The notes under the pieces were generated by a model. That model made no database searches, was not told where the DNA came from, and saw only the letters and a list, made by a program, of their open reading frames with translations. DNA of 64,000 nt from Kiritimatiellia bacterium (lineage in GTDB: Bacteria > Verrucomicrobiota > Kiritimatiellia > RFP12 > UBA1067): assembly GCA_027858965.1 (NCBI GenBank), contig JAQIBS010000111.1, forward strand, positions 35,527 to 99,526, given 5' to 3'. Position numbers and translations under genes: made by a program. Position 1 is the stretch's first letter, and every line of letters begins with the position of its first letter. This document shows positions 45,658 through 54,545 of the stretch, piece by piece.

Positions 45658-47076
45658 TTACTTAACAATCTCAATTGTCCCCAGCTGATAACGCCTCTGC
45701 CCGTCATCATCTTTCAGAGGCAGAGCAATACGCGGAGTGCCATCGCGCGCTCCCACGGAAACATAAACATCGTATTTACCAGCTTTTGTTGTCGGGGCAA
45801 CAAGACCAACCACAAACTCACTCTCATGGCTGAAAACAGGAGCTTTCTCCAAAGCGCCGGTTTTGAGAGTTTTCATATCCAGGGATTCATCACTCAGCAC
45901 CGATACAATACCGCCTTTTTCATCTTTCAGCGTCAAAGCAGGGTAGCCACCGGGATAACAGGGCGACACTCCCTTATTAGCCCACTTCCATTGAACCTTG
46001 AAGTGCTGCCCGACCTTGATCTTCGCAGGCCAGCTTACATTTACCGGCATCAATCGATAGCCCATACGCAGGTTGATCTTATCTATGACATCTCGGTTTT
46101 CATTCAGCAGTATACGCGGCCACCAGTGAATCGACATAAACGAGGCATGGTAGTCCTCCACCGATTTAAGCAATAATTCCTTGCTCCAGGCCTTATTATT
46201 CACTGATGGTCCATAGTGTTGATGTTCCAGAATTACCGGCAGGGTTGGCCAGAACATCTGCGCCATATCAGCGTGATACCATGAACGCGGTGGCGGTTGC
46301 ACCAAGATGCTGTCATCACGGATGGTAACTCCCTGTGATAGAGCGTAATCAACAATAGGCCATTTACCACTCCTGTTATCGTGCCCGGCAAAATCATCAC
46401 TGATGCAGAGAAGGGTATTCCGAAAGTGCTTCAGATGCAGATCAATATGCAGTTTCTTTATTTCAAAGCTGTCCTGCGGGATACTTCCATGGGTATGGCC
46501 CTCACCCCACATACCATAGGTTCCGACATCGATGAACTCAACATCAGGATTCCCATCGTAACGAGCAGCAGCAGCGGCCAGGAATTTTTCAAGTTTTGCC
46601 AGAAAGACCGAATCATCAAAATACGGATCCCATGAGTTGCTCTTCTTAACAGGTCCCTTGCCATAGATATAGAAAGAGCCCTTGGCTCCTGCATTCTTGA
46701 CCCACTCCGGTGTAGCATACTTCATCCAATTCTCGGAACAGGTCAAGCGCAGCGCGATCTTTTTGCCCTTAGCAATCCAGCGCTGGGCCGGGGTGTCAAG
46801 AATGGCCCAATTGAAGCGCCCCTCCTCCGGTTCTATATATGCCCAGGGGATACGCAGATATACAGTCGAGAGCCCCGGGAAATCATCCACGGTATCGACT
46901 GGTTCCAACTTTGATCCATAGTTCTTGGGAACATTGGAGTAAAAGTGCATAGTCCAACCCATGCCGGGGTTGACCAGTGCTTTGCCTGTATCAACCGGAT
47001 TAACGGTCACCCGTTCCTGAGCGGAGAGAGTTGCAACAGCAAAGAACATCATTAAAACAAAAAAATTTGATTTCAT
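45658..47076 (-). CDS. Secreted DUF4832 protein with TIM-barrel glycosidase-like fold
   Basis: The 472-residue protein has a signal peptide (1-19). The N-terminal part (LVNPGMGWTMHFY, STVYLRIPWAYIEPEEGRFNW) resembles the barrel of GH42-like beta-galactosidases. VEFIDVGTYGMWGEGHTHG around 185-205 has a glutamate at the end of a strand where the acid/base is expected. The C-terminal beta-sandwich (about 340-472; VSWPAKIKVGQHFKVQWKWANKG) is the DUF4832 region. Proteins of this kind occur in glycan-degrading loci of Bacteroidetes and PVC bacteria. The substrate is not known. AGGA lies 10 bases upstream of the start. It is the last of a run of minus-strand glycan genes. Confidence 0.7.
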   Translation of the reverse strand: MKSNFFVLMMFFAVATLSAQERVTVNPVDTGKALVNPGMGWTMHFYSNVPKNYGSKLEPVDTVDDFPGLSTVYLRIPWAYIEPEEGRFNWAILDTPAQRWIAKGKKIALRLTCSENWMKYATPEWVKNAGAKGSFYIYGKGPVKKSNSWDPYFDDSVFLAKLEKFLAAAAARYDGNPDVEFIDVGTYGMWGEGHTHGSIPQDSFEIKKLHIDLHLKHFRNTLLCISDDFAGHDNRSGKWPIVDYALSQGVTIRDDSILVQPPPRSWYHADMAQMFWPTLPVILEHQHYGPSVNNKAWSKELLLKSVEDYHASFMSIHWWPRILLNENRDVIDKINLRMGYRLMPVNVSWPAKIKVGQHFKVQWKWANKGVSPCYPGGYPALTLKDEKGGIVSVLSDESLDMKTLKTGALEKAPVFSHESEFVVGLVAPTTKAGKYDVYVSVGARDGTPRIALPLKDDDGQRRYQLGTIEIVK

Positions 47077-47232
47077 GTATTTTTCCTATACAAAAAATAT
47101 GGCAATCCGACAGCCATATTAATATTTTCGTCCACCGCATAGCTGCGGACATACTAAACATAACACAAAGCATATCCTCCGTGTCGCGTCCTGAAACTTT
47201 CCACATTCCACGTTCTACGAACAGTCTTAACA

Positions 47233-50200
47233 TCAGTCACTCTCATCCGTAAACCAGAGACCAATTCTTATACGATCGCCATGCGACACCCCGACACCCT
47301 CGGCATAGGGCCATGAGCCCGGCTGAGTAATGGTTCCGGCATGAATCAGGGTCGCGGCCTTACATCCATCAGCCAGTTCCAATTCAAGACAGATGTTACG
47401 CACCTTAAAGCAGTCATTACCCGGATTGGATATTTCAAACACATTATGCATCTGCAAACTCTTCAATGCCTCTGGGCTTAGCAGAATCGTGACAGATTTA
47501 CTCCAGATATTATTGCGCTCATCGCCACTCGCCGGTTTCATATTGCCAAGTTCACTTTCATTGAGCAATGCAAAACTCCCATAGACCGGATGTTTGCCGG
47601 CCATACCGATTGCCTGATAACGAATGACTCCACTTTTGGCACCCTGCAAATCCGCAACGGTAATCGCCGGCAGTGGATAAGGAGAAGGCTTCAGCATACT
47701 TGCGCCATCCGGCAACAGGGTCCAGACCAGCTCTTTCTGAAGTGTCTCCAAACGCATATCCACCCAGCCACCCCAGTCACCTGATGTATTGCCACCGGCA
47801 TCGGTAATCAACTTGAGTTGAATTGACTGACCTGCCCACGCAGTGAGATCAACCTCTATCGGCAGCCATTTATGCGTGGCAAGATGCTGTTTGCAGGCCA
47901 CGCTCTCTTTACCATCGGCATCCGTCACAACAACCCTGAACTCAATACCATCGCCAATATCACTGCCATCTCCCTTACCAACCATACAACGAAACGCAGC
48001 GGGTGTTTTCGGCAGAACTAACGATTCATACTCAACAAATGTGTATCCCTCTCCCTTTTTATAGGGCGGATGCATAAAGAGCACACTCTTCCTGGTAACC
48101 TCCCCGCAGGTCATATCCGGATAGTTTGAAACACGCGCACCGGAGTCGTCGCGAATAGATACCTCCTTACCGCTTTTCTTCAGACACATACCCGATGTCG
48201 GGGAATCAGGCAGCACTGCGAACTCCCTGTACTGGTTTGCCGCGGTCACCACAAAATGCTCACTCTGACAGAGAGGGCCGGCTTTAATATCAACCACAAA
48301 GCGTTTGATCATCTCCAGCCGACTCTGTTTAACGGGAATTTCAAACTGCTGGATTTTTCCATCCTTCATTATAAGTTTGTGCAGCTGACCGCCAAATTTC
48401 ACAACTCCCTTCTCTGCATTGATATTCGGAGTTAGGGCAACGCGGAGCAGATCCCTTGAAACCGATGCAACCACTCTGCAAAGAGGTGCCACACTAAAAT
48501 CAATCCACTCTCCATCAAATTCTTTCCAGATACGTTCACCCACTACGGCATCCACAGGAATTTTCAAATCATACCCCTTGGCCTGCCGCTTCACATGCAC
48601 AGTTTGTCCGGAAATAACTTTCGTTATATCACAAATCAGAGAACCATCAGATTTGCTCACCTGTTCAAGTTCAACCCTGTAACTGAATGCCCCCTCCACC
48701 GGCACAATGTATGTCAACCCGCGAGCGCAACGCAGACGAGCCGGCCCCAGAGATTCCCCTACTTTATCCAGGGCCACAGCGCTCTTAGCACTGATGGCAA
48801 ATCCGCACTCACGATTTTCTACAGGAATAATCTCAACCAAATCAGCCTTATCAAAACGACATACAGCAACCCCTGATGCAGCAGCCCTGTCATAGCGAGT
48901 AAACTCACCGCGCCCATCAAAGTAGATGTATTCCGGTGTTCTAGCGTAATCAATCCTGCGTCCTTTATGCAATCCGCTATAAACTTCGATCTCTCCATCA
49001 TCGGTCCAGGCAGCATATCCGTTGGGAGGCAAAACAATATCACGTTCCTTCCAGCGCACCTTAAGGCTCTCTGTTTGATTGCCATTAACCACAACATTAA
49101 CACCTCCCTCATATTCCACCACCAGCTGATTGCGCTTATACGCACCACTCGCAACCGCAGCGCTTGTTGAGAGCAGCTTTAATCCATCAAAATATCTGAT
49201 CGTTTTTACAGGAACCTGAGTATAGCGTTCCTGAATCTGCTGAAGCATATAATAACTGCGCAGGGTACTCTCAATACCGCCTGTTCTCAGCATAAATCCG
49301 GGATGTCCAAATGCGATCGTGGCTGCAAGAAAACGATCAAGAGATTCTCTAATCTCCTCTTTATTTCTACCGAGATCAGCTTTTCGTCCAAAAAACATAC
49401 CAATATTGCCAACGCCGAAGTTGCAGCAGAGATCATGCATCCTGCGCAAATCAAAATCAACCAGCCAGGGATTGTCGTTAAGGTTATAGCGTTGATCCTG
49501 CGCATAGTTACCATCGGTCAGGCCGCAATACAGAAAATGATTATTTCCCTCGGAATAAACAGGACCTTCCCAGGCCTTCTTCTGCAGCAGCATAATCTCG
49601 CCATAGGCGTAAAATGTCTGAGCAAAGGTTCCCGCACCCGGCACCCGCCAATCATAATCCGTGCGACTCCATGGTGTGACCGCCGTATGAACATCACAAT
49701 AGGCAGTGCTGAAATGGAATTTACTTTCTATAATGGGCGCCAGCTTTTCACAGTACTCAACGGCCTTCAGAGGTTTGGGAGCATAACATCGCGCCCAGGC
49801 GGTCTGCAGCTGATTATCCGTCAGACGGCTGATCATATCCGTACTCCAGAATTCATTGACCGGAGCAAAGTCGGTAAAATTATTGTAAGGACCATACACA
49901 TACCCCAGCTCATCCTGCATGATCCGAGCGTAATCAAACTGTCCCTTATCACCGCCTTTTTTGGGAGCGGGGTTAGTACGGAAAGTAAAGCTCTCATGTT
50001 CATCACGCCAGCCGGTTTCATGGTCGGTAATAATCAGCTCACGCAAGCCGTAGCGATGCATCTCACGCCAGAATGCGGTATCACTCTCACGGTTTGATGC
50101 ACCATGCGCCCGCCAGATGCCCCGACCGGTCACATGCTTCCAGGGTGAAATTGGATTGGGAATCTCTGGCAGAACAGCGCTGAAAGAGGGCGACAGAGAA

Positions 50201-51570
50201 AAAACAAAACGTTCATAACAGGAGTTACGTTCTCCATTTGTTTTTTTAAAATATCGCGTTCCCCCGTTGATTGCAACGTCACCATCTTTGTTTTCATTTA
50301 TAGCAAATGGAGTGGATGCATTAGAGAGAGTCCAGTCAACATGCTGCGCTAGGAAGAGCGGTTTCTCAACTGAATCTATAACTGCCACTGCCGGCCGAAC
50401 CTGTCTACCATATGTATAATAAGGCAGTGTTACCAGCCGCGGATTCTTAACTCCGGCAATCTTTCCGAAGCGGACCTCTTCAACAACACCGCCTTCTACG
50501 GCAACATCCGCCACCAGGCTCTGCCCCAGCATCCACCAAGTAATATTTACATCCGCCTTTTTTCCTGCAAATTCTGCCTGCCACGAGCAGATGACTTTAT
50601 CGCCCTCTATCTTCACATCAAGCAGCTTAACAGTTTCAGGAGCAACGGGCTTACCATCCACACCGACAAAGAACAGCCCACCCCCGACAGAGGGTTTAAT
50701 CCAGCTACCGCTCTCAGTCCAGCGTAAACGAAGGTTATCCCATTGAAATGTATTGAGAGATATCTCCACATTTAATCCATCCGGCACCTGCATCTGCAAA
50801 ACCTGTCCATTACGTTCTATAACAGGTTTTGCTGAGCTCTGAGGCTTCGGGACAATCGTCGCATTGCGATTAGGAAATGGAAGAGTTCCTTCACCGACAT
50901 TAACTCCTTGATCACACCCAGGGAACACCTGTACTCCGCGTTTAGCACGCGGTTTAAACGAGATAGGCTTAAACTCCTCTTTGAAGAGAGAGAGGTTATC
51001 AAAATAGAGGACCCGTTCATCCGTATTCTTTCCTCCGGCAATACGAATACCGCAGAAAACAGCACCCCCATCCTTCACCCTTTGAATCTGTTCAGCACTC
51101 AATCTTCGATGACACAGAAACCACTGTTCCCAGCGCGTGTTTATCAGACGCAGATCAAAAGATTTACCTACCTTATCTTTAAAGCACAGATAAATAGTGA
51201 CAGACGGAGTTGTCTTATCGCGAGCCAGAAAATTATTACCGTATACCCAGAGTGAGACAGCATCAAACTCATCCGGGATCTTTACCGGGGCGGGAGGTTT
51301 TATAATAAACGAAGGAGCTGATTTAGCTCCTTTATAGACAATCTTACCAACTGAATCACCCCAGATCTTCTGTTCCTGAGAGCAACTGAAAACGGCCTCC
51401 GCATTATGGCATTCAACGCTCCATCCATCCAGATTCTCAAACTCAATCAACGCAGGATGGTCATCACTCGTCCGTCCCGCCCAATCCAGTTCATAGGGCC
51501 GCACCCCTACGGTTGCACAATAAACCGGCACCGCCAGCAAACAAACCACAAACTTAAATAGATCTCTCAT
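47233..51570 (-). CDS. Very large secreted protein, probable glycoside hydrolase of unknown family
   Basis: The 1445-residue protein begins with a signal peptide (1-18). Residues about 40-205 look like a carbohydrate-binding jelly roll (WVYGNNF, YFDNLSLFKEEF), 225-460 a beta-sandwich like those before GH31/GH101-type barrels, and about 470-850 a probable TIM barrel (MHRYGLRELIITDHETGW, YGPYNNFTDF, GPVYSEGNNHFLYCG, HDLCCNFGVGNIGMFFG). The barrel recalls GH101/GH129-like or DUF5696 enzymes acting on alpha-linked amino sugars, but no assignment is safe. SEGNNH supplies a candidate catalytic glutamate. Further beta domains (about 1170-1260 and 1300-1445) could bind glycan. AAGGAG precedes the start. 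It lies between the GH20 and DUF4832 genes on the same strand. Confidence 0.6.
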   Translation of the reverse strand: MRDLFKFVVCLLAVPVYCATVGVRPYELDWAGRTSDDHPALIEFENLDGWSVECHNAEAVFSCSQEQKIWGDSVGKIVYKGAKSAPSFIIKPPAPVKIPDEFDAVSLWVYGNNFLARDKTTPSVTIYLCFKDKVGKSFDLRLINTRWEQWFLCHRRLSAEQIQRVKDGGAVFCGIRIAGGKNTDERVLYFDNLSLFKEEFKPISFKPRAKRGVQVFPGCDQGVNVGEGTLPFPNRNATIVPKPQSSAKPVIERNGQVLQMQVPDGLNVEISLNTFQWDNLRLRWTESGSWIKPSVGGGLFFVGVDGKPVAPETVKLLDVKIEGDKVICSWQAEFAGKKADVNITWWMLGQSLVADVAVEGGVVEEVRFGKIAGVKNPRLVTLPYYTYGRQVRPAVAVIDSVEKPLFLAQHVDWTLSNASTPFAINENKDGDVAINGGTRYFKKTNGERNSCYERFVFSLSPSFSAVLPEIPNPISPWKHVTGRGIWRAHGASNRESDTAFWREMHRYGLRELIITDHETGWRDEHESFTFRTNPAPKKGGDKGQFDYARIMQDELGYVYGPYNNFTDFAPVNEFWSTDMISRLTDNQLQTAWARCYAPKPLKAVEYCEKLAPIIESKFHFSTAYCDVHTAVTPWSRTDYDWRVPGAGTFAQTFYAYGEIMLLQKKAWEGPVYSEGNNHFLYCGLTDGNYAQDQRYNLNDNPWLVDFDLRRMHDLCCNFGVGNIGMFFGRKADLGRNKEEIRESLDRFLAATIAFGHPGFMLRTGGIESTLRSYYMLQQIQERYTQVPVKTIRYFDGLKLLSTSAAVASGAYKRNQLVVEYEGGVNVVVNGNQTESLKVRWKERDIVLPPNGYAAWTDDGEIEVYSGLHKGRRIDYARTPEYIYFDGRGEFTRYDRAAASGVAVCRFDKADLVEIIPVENRECGFAISAKSAVALDKVGESLGPARLRCARGLTYIVPVEGAFSYRVELEQVSKSDGSLICDITKVISGQTVHVKRQAKGYDLKIPVDAVVGERIWKEFDGEWIDFSVAPLCRVVASVSRDLLRVALTPNINAEKGVVKFGGQLHKLIMKDGKIQQFEIPVKQSRLEMIKRFVVDIKAGPLCQSEHFVVTAANQYREFAVLPDSPTSGMCLKKSGKEVSIRDDSGARVSNYPDMTCGEVTRKSVLFMHPPYKKGEGYTFVEYESLVLPKTPAAFRCMVGKGDGSDIGDGIEFRVVVTDADGKESVACKQHLATHKWLPIEVDLTAWAGQSIQLKLITDAGGNTSGDWGGWVDMRLETLQKELVWTLLPDGASMLKPSPYPLPAITVADLQGAKSGVIRYQAIGMAGKHPVYGSFALLNESELGNMKPASGDERNNIWSKSVTILLSPEALKSLQMHNVFEISNPGNDCFKVRNICLELELADGCKAATLIHAGTITQPGSWPYAEGVGVSHGDRIRIGLWFTDESD

Positions 51571-51856
51571 TTATTAACTCCTTTTGACGCACGACTCACG
51601 ACCAAATGACGCAAATAATCATTTTTCAGATTATATATCCTGCATAACGGTTTCTACTATCCCGAAACTTTCCACATTCCCGCAATGCCCCCCTTGCTTC
51701 CGAGAAGCAACCCTACAGCCTCCGGCGTTAGAGCAAAGCGATGTAGAGTTGGTTCTCTGAACCAATAACACAGCAATCACTCGCGTACTTCTCTCCCTTT
51801 CCAAATCCCTGCAAATTCCAAACTAACGCACGGTCTATATTCCACTTCCCTTAATC
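51571..51856. other. Intergenic, repeat-bearing, no supported gene
   Basis: The only recognisable content is hairpin copy D and an ACTTTCCACATTCC phrase (about 51666-51680) that recurs at about 47200-47215 and 15270-15284. Confidence 0.4.
51742..51769. repeat. Intergenic hairpin element, copy D
   Basis: TGTAGAG followed by TTGGTTC-TCT-GAACCAA (51749-51765) and TAAC. It matches the reverse complement of copy B with about three differences over 28 bases. Confidence 0.65.
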
Positions 51857-53380
51857 TCAACGGGCTGGCTCCGCATGCTCCGTTTTATCAAAAGGGTTGA
51901 AGTAATAAGTTCCCTGCTCCCTCATATACGGAATATGCGTCTTAAGACGCGTCAAAAATTGATCATAATTTTTATTCTTACCCTGAGTCCAGGCCGCCTC
52001 TGAAAGCGCCTGCAGACGCGGATAGGTCATGAAGTCAACGCGATCTGATGTCGCCACCTTCTCGCTCCAGAGATTTGCCTGCATGCCAGCCACCTGTTTC
52101 TCTTTGATATTCAGTCCGGCGGGAAACTTGTATGTGAGATCCAGAGAACAAAATCCCTTCCAACGACGCCCCACTTTATGAGAGTCATCCTGAACAAAGT
52201 CAAAGTAACAGGGAATGCGTGGGCATAGAACAACCTCAAATCCTTTATCAAAAGCAGTCTGCAACGCATCAGACATATTATGTCGCCACCACATCACCAG
52301 AGTCTTATCTTTATCCAGACCAGCATTAACCACCTCATCCCAGCCAACGGTTTTACGGCCTAATCCATCAATCACCTTTGCCATGCGCCGGTTGAAGTAG
52401 AACTCAACCTCTTTAAGGTCTTTGAGATTTTCCTTTTTCATCAGCGCTTTTACTTCGGACATCTCCAGCCACTGCTTGTTGGCGAAGTGGACCTCATCAC
52501 CGCCGTAATGAATCCATTTTGCGGGAAAGAGGGCGGCCACCTCAGTCAAAACATCGCTTAAAAACTGATATGTTTTCTCCGAGCCCGGATTAAAGGTAAA
52601 GTCAGGGTGCTTTTCACTGCCCCCACCGCTGATCTCAGGATAGGCACGCGCAGCTGCTGCGGCATGACCCGGCATATCGATCTCAGGAATTACGGCAATA
52701 AAACGCTGTGAGGCATAATCAACAATTTCCTTAATATCCTCTTGGGTATAGAAGGCCGCGGGAGCATCTGGATCACTCTTATTTCCAATGGCCCCGATAG
52801 TCGTCAGCTTCGGATATTTTTTAATTTCAATTCTCCATCCGGGAGAGTCGGTCAGATGCCAGTGAAAGCGATTCATCTTATACATTGCCATATAATCCAG
52901 CAGCTCTTTAACCTTATCCATACCGAAAAAGTGACGTGACTCATCCAGCATAAATCCACGCCAGCCAAACCGGGGCGCATCCTCAATCTCAAGACAGGGA
53001 ATCGTCCCATCCTGGCTGAAGAGCACCAGCTGCTTAAGCGTCTGCAAGGCATAGAAACCGCCGGAGGGAGAGGGAGATTCAACATGAACACCATCTTTCG
53101 ACACCTTCAGGATATAACTCTCAGACGCCCCTTGTCCACCGATATCAATCTGCAGTTTCACTGGTTTTGCCGCAGTTTCTTTTGGAATAACGGCAAAAAG
53201 GTTGGCGACATCGGCTTTAACACGCGGTGAATCCTTTAGAGAACCGGAGAGAATACACTCAGAACTGAGCGCCAGCCGACCGGGTTTCTCCACAACCTTA
53301 TTCGGCTGCGGAATGATGTTAATATCAGCGACCACACTCAGTGCGATCAGAGATATCATATTGATGATTATTTTTTTCAT
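51857..53380 (-). CDS. Secreted GH20 beta-N-acetylhexosaminidase
   Basis: The start is set at the ATG opening MKKIIINMISLIALSVVA (53380), which has GAGGAAAAC upstream and gives a signal peptide. The 507-residue protein has the GH20b N-terminal domain (about 20-125) and a GH20 barrel: GFMLDESRHFF, MNRFHWHLTDSPGWR, IAVIPEIDMPGHAAAAARAYPE and WIHYGGDEVHF with the catalytic Asp-Glu pair (D295, E296), plus MWWRH and MQANLWSE with the substrate-holding tryptophans. All key residues are present. It removes terminal GlcNAc or GalNAc using the substrate N-acetyl group. It starts 7 bases after the stop of the Fic gene, so the two may share a transcript. Confidence 0.92.
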   Translation of the reverse strand: MKKIIINMISLIALSVVADINIIPQPNKVVEKPGRLALSSECILSGSLKDSPRVKADVANLFAVIPKETAAKPVKLQIDIGGQGASESYILKVSKDGVHVESPSPSGGFYALQTLKQLVLFSQDGTIPCLEIEDAPRFGWRGFMLDESRHFFGMDKVKELLDYMAMYKMNRFHWHLTDSPGWRIEIKKYPKLTTIGAIGNKSDPDAPAAFYTQEDIKEIVDYASQRFIAVIPEIDMPGHAAAAARAYPEISGGGSEKHPDFTFNPGSEKTYQFLSDVLTEVAALFPAKWIHYGGDEVHFANKQWLEMSEVKALMKKENLKDLKEVEFYFNRRMAKVIDGLGRKTVGWDEVVNAGLDKDKTLVMWWRHNMSDALQTAFDKGFEVVLCPRIPCYFDFVQDDSHKVGRRWKGFCSLDLTYKFPAGLNIKEKQVAGMQANLWSEKVATSDRVDFMTYPRLQALSEAAWTQGKNKNYDQFLTRLKTHIPYMREQGTYYFNPFDKTEHAEPAR

Positions 53381-53387
53381 GTTTTCC

Positions 53388-54347
53388 TCATTTACTCTCA
53401 ATAACTTCCCAATGCCCGCCCTTCTGAGGACCAACATATTTCAACCGACCACTCTTAACCAGTTTACGTGCAGCCCGTTCCACTGCACTGGTGGATTTTC
53501 CAATTGCAACAGCGACCTCAGCAAGGGTTAACTCTGAATTTTTCTTTAACGCTTGAAGGATCATCTCAGGCGTCTTTTTCACCCGCGTTTTAACCTGCGT
53601 TTTAACCAGCGTTTCAGTAATCACATCCAGCATGAACTCAATAAACGGTGTGCATCCGTCATCACCACCGCTAACATTGATAGCTTTGTAATACCCCTGC
53701 TGGTTGGCATAAACTATACTTTCAACGGGGATGTTAGCAAAGAGCGGATTCCAATCACGCAGTATCATCATCTGCCACAACCGCCCCATACGTCCATTGC
53801 CATCTTCAAAGGGATGAATGAACTCAAATTCGTAGTGAAAGACGGCGGCAACAATTAATGGGTGCTCTTCTGTAGATTTAAGCCAGCCGAAAAGTTCTTT
53901 CATTAAATGCGGAACATTCGCGGCCGGCGGCGCAATGTGGACCATCTCTTTGACACCCATAACTCCGGCGCCCCTTTTCCGGTAAGTCCCGGGAGAATCA
54001 ACCAGACCAAACATCAGAAGCTTATGCGCCTTGAACAAATCCTTCTCTTTCAGAGGCGACCATTCAGCACACTGATCATAAACTGATAGTGCGTTCCGCA
54101 CCTCCTGCACCTCGCGCATAGGAGCGATCACCGGTTTCCCATCAAGGATAGTACTGATCTGATCTTCCGTCAGGGTATTACCTTCTATCGCCAGCGATCC
54201 CTGAATGGTGCGGATGCGATTGATCCGGCGCAAACGAATTTCCTGAACGCGGCGTGATTCTGAAAAACGCCCCAGCAATTCACATATATCTGCAACCCGC
54301 TTCAAAATAGCAGAGTTAAGGGTATATGGAGGCTGATAATCTTTCAT
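53388..54347 (-). CDS. Fic family protein with C-terminal HTH (class II, self-inhibited)
   Basis: The 319-residue protein has an N-terminal Fic-N helix bundle with the inhibitory motif SLAIEGN (51-57; E55), and the active-site motif HPFEDGNGRMGR (178-189) with catalytic His and the anion-binding GNGR. This fits an AMP-transferase that is held off by its own inhibitory helix. A winged-helix domain closes the protein (about 262-318; LTLAEVAVAIGKSTSAVERAARKLVKSGRLKYVG). Such Fic-HTH proteins are common and their targets are mostly unknown. No ribosome binding site is clear at the chosen ATG. It lies directly upstream of the GH20 gene, an odd pairing that may only reflect insertion. Confidence 0.88.
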   Translation of the reverse strand: MKDYQPPYTLNSAILKRVADICELLGRFSESRRVQEIRLRRINRIRTIQGSLAIEGNTLTEDQISTILDGKPVIAPMREVQEVRNALSVYDQCAEWSPLKEKDLFKAHKLLMFGLVDSPGTYRKRGAGVMGVKEMVHIAPPAANVPHLMKELFGWLKSTEEHPLIVAAVFHYEFEFIHPFEDGNGRMGRLWQMMILRDWNPLFANIPVESIVYANQQGYYKAINVSGGDDGCTPFIEFMLDVITETLVKTQVKTRVKKTPEMILQALKKNSELTLAEVAVAIGKSTSAVERAARKLVKSGRLKYVGPQKGGHWEVIESK

Positions 54348-54545
54348 AGCGTTATGATAATCTAATTAGATGCGGGAATAAACCTAAAAGAGCTGTTTTC
54401 TCCGTAACTCCATGTTAAATTTTATTGGGTTGCGGCACTGCTGCTTTAGCTTGTACAGAATACTCCCCTCGTGCTAAATTTGCTTCTCTATCCTCGCTAT
54501 TATTCTATAAATGATGCTGAAATAAACACGCACAAAGGATACCCC

